A stretch of 64,000 nt of DNA from NCBI RefSeq assembly GCF_003863965.1, contig NZ_RRCN01000001.1, forward strand, positions 2,304,527 to 2,368,526, written 5' to 3'. The position numbers and the translations under genes were made by a program. This document shows positions 61,109-64,000 of this stretch, one piece after another (position 1 is the stretch's first letter; each line of letters begins with the position of its first letter). The notes beneath the pieces were generated by a model. That model was given only the letters and a program-made list of their open reading frames with translations, made no database searches and was not told the origin of the DNA. Origin of the DNA: Paenibacillus oralis. Lineage in GTDB: Bacteria; Bacillota; Bacilli; Paenibacillales; Paenibacillaceae.

Positions 61109-61810
61109 CTATACGGACAGCCCCATCTTGCGTTTGTAACGTTTCTCCAACAGGCCCGTTCCGTACTCCAGTATCATGCAGGAAATCCAGTAGACGAACG
61201 CTGCAGCGACGAATACTTCCAAGTTTTTGGCTCCGTATCCCGCCGCGCTGATCAGCTTCGCTTTGCCTAACAGTTCTACGATGCCGATGCTGAAGACCAG
61301 GGAGGAATCCTTAAAAACGATCAGCAAGCTGTTTCCGAGATTGGGAATCGCTACCGCGAGCGCCTGCGGCAAAATAATTCGGCGAAACGACTGGAACCCT
61401 GTCATTCCGACGCTTTGCGCTGCTTCATGCTGCCCCGCCGGAACGGCCAAATAAGCGGAACGCATCGTTTCGGACAGATAAGCGGCGTTGCTTAAAGTAA
61501 ATGCAATAATTGCAAAAACTAATTTATCCCAACTGCTAACATTAAGCCCTAATTGCGCCAGCAGGTTCGGCAATCCGTAATAAATCAAAAACAGCTGAAC
61601 GAGAGGAGGGGTTCCCCTCATAAATGAGACGTAAACCCCCGTTGCCGTTTGCAGCGACCGATGGCCCTTTAATTTCATCCAAGTCAGCAGACCGCCTAAC
61701 AACAAGCCGAAAATCATGCACAGTACCAGCAGTAAAAGGGTGACGGGGAGCGCCTCGATCACTTTGGGAATAGAGCGCAGCATAAATTCAACGTCGAAAA
61801 ACTTTTCCAT
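61109..61810 (-). CDS. Polar amino acid ABC transporter permease 1
   Basis: A 233-aa permease with the same layout: VSFMRGTPPLVQLFLIYYG (about 53-71) and EAAQSVGMTGFQSFRRIILPQA (about 129-150). Together with permease 2 it makes the channel of the importer. The ATG at 61810 follows GAGGGGCTTC. It begins 49 bp after the lipoprotein gene. Confidence 0.9.
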   Translation of the reverse strand: MEKFFDVEFMLRSIPKVIEALPVTLLLLVLCMIFGLLLGGLLTWMKLKGHRSLQTATGVYVSFMRGTPPLVQLFLIYYGLPNLLAQLGLNVSSWDKLVFAIIAFTLSNAAYLSETMRSAYLAVPAGQHEAAQSVGMTGFQSFRRIILPQALAVAIPNLGNSLLIVFKDSSLVFSIGIVELLGKAKLISAAGYGAKNLEVFVAAAFVYWISCMILEYGTGLLEKRYKRKMGLSV

Positions 61811-61859
61811 GAAGCCCCTCCTTACCGGCGCGGATCTCTCCGGTGCGCCGCTTCAAGAT

Positions 61860-62762
61860 TTACCCGCCAAAGGATTGGTTGGATGACGATTGGCCGCTTG
61901 TGAACGATTCGTATTCGGCAAAGTTGTCCAGCCCGTACCATTTTTTCGACAACTCGGAAAGCGTGCCGTCTTCACGCAATTCTTTCAGCGCCCCGTCGAT
62001 GGCTTCCTTGATGTCCGGGCGGTCTTTGGGGAGGATCTGATACACCGGATACGCATCGATGGTGCCGCCTAAACGGGTATCCAGCTGCAGTTCCTCATTC
62101 AGCTTATTGTAAGTGCCGGCGAGAGCCAGGGTGCCGTCGATACGGCCCGATTCGACCATTTTCATCGCATCCGCCACCGGCAAGCTGTCGACCGTTTGCA
62201 CGTCGATTTTTTGGCCCGGATGTTCTTCGTTAAACTTCTTCAGGTAGGTGTAAAAGCTGGACGTCGGCATTTGCGCCATCTTCTTTCCCGCCATATCTTC
62301 GAGTGTATTGAGTTCCAGGTTGTCTTTACGGGTGATGAGCTTGAGTACACCGATATCGTAGGGCTCGTCCGGGTAGAGGAATTTCTCTTCCCGCTCCGCC
62401 GTTTTGCCGAACTGCCAGTCGGCGATTTGAATCTTGCCGGATTCCAGGGCGACCAAAGTTGCCGCCAGCTCAAGCTGCTCGTATTTGAATTCAAATTGCG
62501 GCAGCTTTTCATCGATCTTTTGCAGAACTTCATGATCGTAACCGGTAAGCTCGCCGTTTTCGTCGACGTAAAATTGCGGAGGAATGACGTTTCCGATCCC
62601 GACCGTCAAGACTTCGACCTCCTGGCCGGAATCTGCCGGCGCGGGGCCGGATTCGTTGCTCGAACCGGAGGAACAGCCGGCCAAGCCGATAACGATGGCC
62701 ATGCCCGCCAACCATAATGAAACGCGACTCCCTTTTTTTTCATTCGCTTTTTGTCTGGTCAT
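61860..62762 (-). CDS. Amino-acid-type solute-binding lipoprotein
   Basis: A 300-aa lipoprotein with a basic N-terminus (MTRQKANEKKGSR), signal helix and lipobox GLAGC (Cys30). The SBP_bac_3 fold follows, with DENGELTGYDHEVLQKIDE (about 68-86) and ALESGKIQIADW. It captures a polar amino acid or derivative for the two permeases. Lack of DNA-level clues leaves the ligand open; the M20 hydrolase in the operon suggests an N-acyl or S-conjugated amino acid. Confidence 0.9.
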   Translation of the reverse strand: MTRQKANEKKGSRVSLWLAGMAIVIGLAGCSSGSSNESGPAPADSGQEVEVLTVGIGNVIPPQFYVDENGELTGYDHEVLQKIDEKLPQFEFKYEQLELAATLVALESGKIQIADWQFGKTAEREEKFLYPDEPYDIGVLKLITRKDNLELNTLEDMAGKKMAQMPTSSFYTYLKKFNEEHPGQKIDVQTVDSLPVADAMKMVESGRIDGTLALAGTYNKLNEELQLDTRLGGTIDAYPVYQILPKDRPDIKEAIDGALKELREDGTLSELSKKWYGLDNFAEYESFTSGQSSSNQSFGG

Positions 62763-62784
62763 TTCTCATCCCACTCCTCAAATC

Positions 62785-63459
62785 TCATTTTTTCCACTGA
62801 TTGATTAAAGCTTCCGAATCCACCACAAGCCCAAAGTACCTGGAAATAATCTGCAAGGCCGATTGTTCCAACTCGAGATATCCTCGGCATAAATCCTGCG
62901 GAACGACGACTCGGAAATCCCGGTTTGCTCCATCGCACGCTGTGTTCAAGACGCAGCAGTCGGTCAGGGCCCCGGTCAAGACGATCGTTTCCTTTCGGAG
63001 GTTTCGCAACAGCAACTCAAGATCCGTAGAATAAAAAGCGCTTAGCCGCTTTTTGCTATCCACGGTGTAATCCTCTTCCTCCACTTGCACCGAGAAGCGC
63101 GTCCACTTGGTTCCTTCCAGTGCGTGATGGTCCGCGAACGGCAGCGGTTGATCGCGCATTTCCGATAAGATCCGCCACGCGCTTTTATATCCGCGAATGT
63201 CGTCCGAGCCGTCCTTGCGCAGCACGGAACGCACGTGGATAACGGGGATGTTCAGCGTCCGGCACACTTCGGTGAAGCGGTTGATCGGCTCGATAATTTC
63301 CCTTCCCCGCGGCGCCGGCGACGGGCACTCCGGGTCGTCGGCCAGATGGCCGTCATGCATGTCAATGGTAATTACAGCCGTTTTGGTTGGATCGAGAAAA
63401 AGATCATGAAAAATGCCGTCCTTCAACGTTTTTGGAACCCCATCAAAATAAGCCTGCAT
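62785..63459 (-). CDS. Isochorismatase-family cysteine hydrolase
   Basis: A 224-aa alpha/beta hydrolase with the triad Asp in TIDMHDGH (about residue 33), Lys in DSKKRLSAFYSTDLE (about 135) and Cys in LTGALTDCCVLNTA (about 165), together with the cis-peptide region before it. Members cleave amides such as nicotinamide, carbamoyl compounds or maleamate. It is the first gene of the leftward operon behind GTGAGGTAATCTAACA. With the M20 enzyme it suggests stepwise breakdown of an amide-bearing compound. Confidence 0.85.
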   Translation of the reverse strand: MQAYFDGVPKTLKDGIFHDLFLDPTKTAVITIDMHDGHLADDPECPSPAPRGREIIEPINRFTEVCRTLNIPVIHVRSVLRKDGSDDIRGYKSAWRILSEMRDQPLPFADHHALEGTKWTRFSVQVEEEDYTVDSKKRLSAFYSTDLELLLRNLRKETIVLTGALTDCCVLNTACDGANRDFRVVVPQDLCRGYLELEQSALQIISRYFGLVVDSEALINQWKK

Positions 63460-63585
63460 TGTTAGATTACCTCACTTATGATGTTTTATTTTATCTACTT
63501 GAATAGAAAGGTTTCCTTACATGACTAGTATATTGGACGGTGAGGCATCTAATCATCATACGGATTGCACAGAATGTTCGGGGAG

Positions 63586-64000
63586 TTATCGTTCACCTTG
63601 CACATTTATAAAGCGATAGAGCAATATAGAGAAGAAGAGCGATTGATATGCTGCGGTATCGTCCGGTTTTTTGCCGATCAGTTCTTCAATTTTTTTGAAC
63701 CGGTACATTAGCGAATTGCGATGGATGAACAGTTCCTTGGCGGTTTGATTCAGGTTTAGCTTGCATTCGTAATAGGTCTGGAGCGTCTTCACTAGTTCGC
63801 CGTTGTTGACGTGGTCGTATTGCAGCAAAGGTCCTAATTGAGACTGGACATACTCATCCAACACGGAGATATCGGGAAATTTGTATAAAACCCGAAACAT
63901 GCCCAAGTCCTCGAATTTTGTTACGATTCGGGCGTTTTCCGTGTTCACGGCGATTTGCAGCGCCTGCTCTGCTTCTTTCAGACTTTTTCTGCATTCCCAT
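63586..64000 (-). CDS. PucR-type transcriptional regulator, C-terminal part (cut by window edge)
   Basis: The reading frame continues to the right edge, so at least 137 codons of the C-terminus are present. The PucR-type helix-turn-helix is LVKTLQTYYECKLNLNQTAKELFIHRNSLMYRFKKIEELIG, and upstream lies the GGDEF-like/activator part (LGMFRVLYKFPD). An internal GTG at 63948 is not the true start. Regulators of this kind control purine, amide or amino-acid catabolism genes next to them; here the target is probably the isochorismatase-ABC-M20 operon, 126 bp downstream on the same strand. Confidence 0.82.
   Translation of the reverse strand, partial: WECRKSLKEAEQALQIAVNTENARIVTKFEDLGMFRVLYKFPDISVLDEYVQSQLGPLLQYDHVNNGELVKTLQTYYECKLNLNQTAKELFIHRNSLMYRFKKIEELIGKKPDDTAAYQSLFFSILLYRFINVQGER

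Overview
The window looks like chromosomal DNA of a Paenibacillus-type Bacillota bacterium (Paenibacillaceae). Reasons: strong AGGAGG-type ribosome sites, LicT/RAT/cre sugar control, a ydjFGHI-like PspA operon, DUF5360/DUF5367/stalk-domain families, and G+C that is high in most genes (50-60 % in lines I counted) with two clearly AT-richer islands (about 29.8-39.5 kb and 55.6-57.3 kb) that look acquired.

Left part (1-27 kb), mainly uptake and carbon control. A cut-off AraC-type regulator sits behind a promoter/cre/RAT/terminator leader, followed by an LplABC-like sugar ABC transporter, lrgAB, and a beta-glucoside PTS operon (bglP, two 6-phospho-glycosidases, licT) with its own cre, RAT and terminator. 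Next comes a seven-gene operon (lipoprotein, two permeases, ATPase, DeoR regulator, alkaline-phosphatase-fold hydrolase, PHP phosphoesterase) that I read as organophosphate or phosphonate uptake and hydrolysis. A VanZ protein, the pspA-ydjG-ydjH-ydjI envelope-stress operon, an EamA permease, DUF5360/TetR and a pair of WYL regulators follow.

Middle (29.9-39.5 kb): a ten-gene, AT-rich, tightly coupled cluster. It has four radical SAM enzymes, a dTMP-kinase-like protein, a methyltransferase, a PF14907-type nucleotidyltransferase and a three-gene ABC exporter. No precursor peptide is visible. A 32-nt exact piece of its kinase gene lies 6 kb upstream as a relic. It is a good candidate for an undescribed biosynthetic system.

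RNA-repair island (39.6-51.2 kb): three tandem Y-RNA-like structures sit in front of rsr (Ro60), then rlaP, hen1 and pnkp. One of the RNAs carries a circularly permuted tRNA-Asn-like cloverleaf. After mscL, a nitroreductase and an Rrf2 regulator come kptA (RNA 2'-phosphotransferase), tatD and an ADP-ribosylglycohydrolase-family gene, so damage sensing, end healing, sealing and by-product handling may all be encoded within about 12 kb.

Right part (51.2-64 kb): DUF4261 protein, stalk-domain exported protein, TetR/DUF5367 pair, an Mrr-type endonuclease split by a one-base homopolymer frameshift, and a leftward operon (isochorismatase-like hydrolase, polar amino-acid ABC transporter, M20 amidohydrolase, AEC carrier) beside a cut-off PucR-type regulator.

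Across the intergenic DNA there are five blocks, in four unrelated sequence families, that share one architecture: four near-palindromes of about 12-24 bp whose centres are spaced about 51, 60 (or 72) and 51 bp, nested as inverted repeats. I regard these phased palindrome quartets, the Y-RNA/RNA-repair island and the radical SAM cluster as the three most interesting things here.
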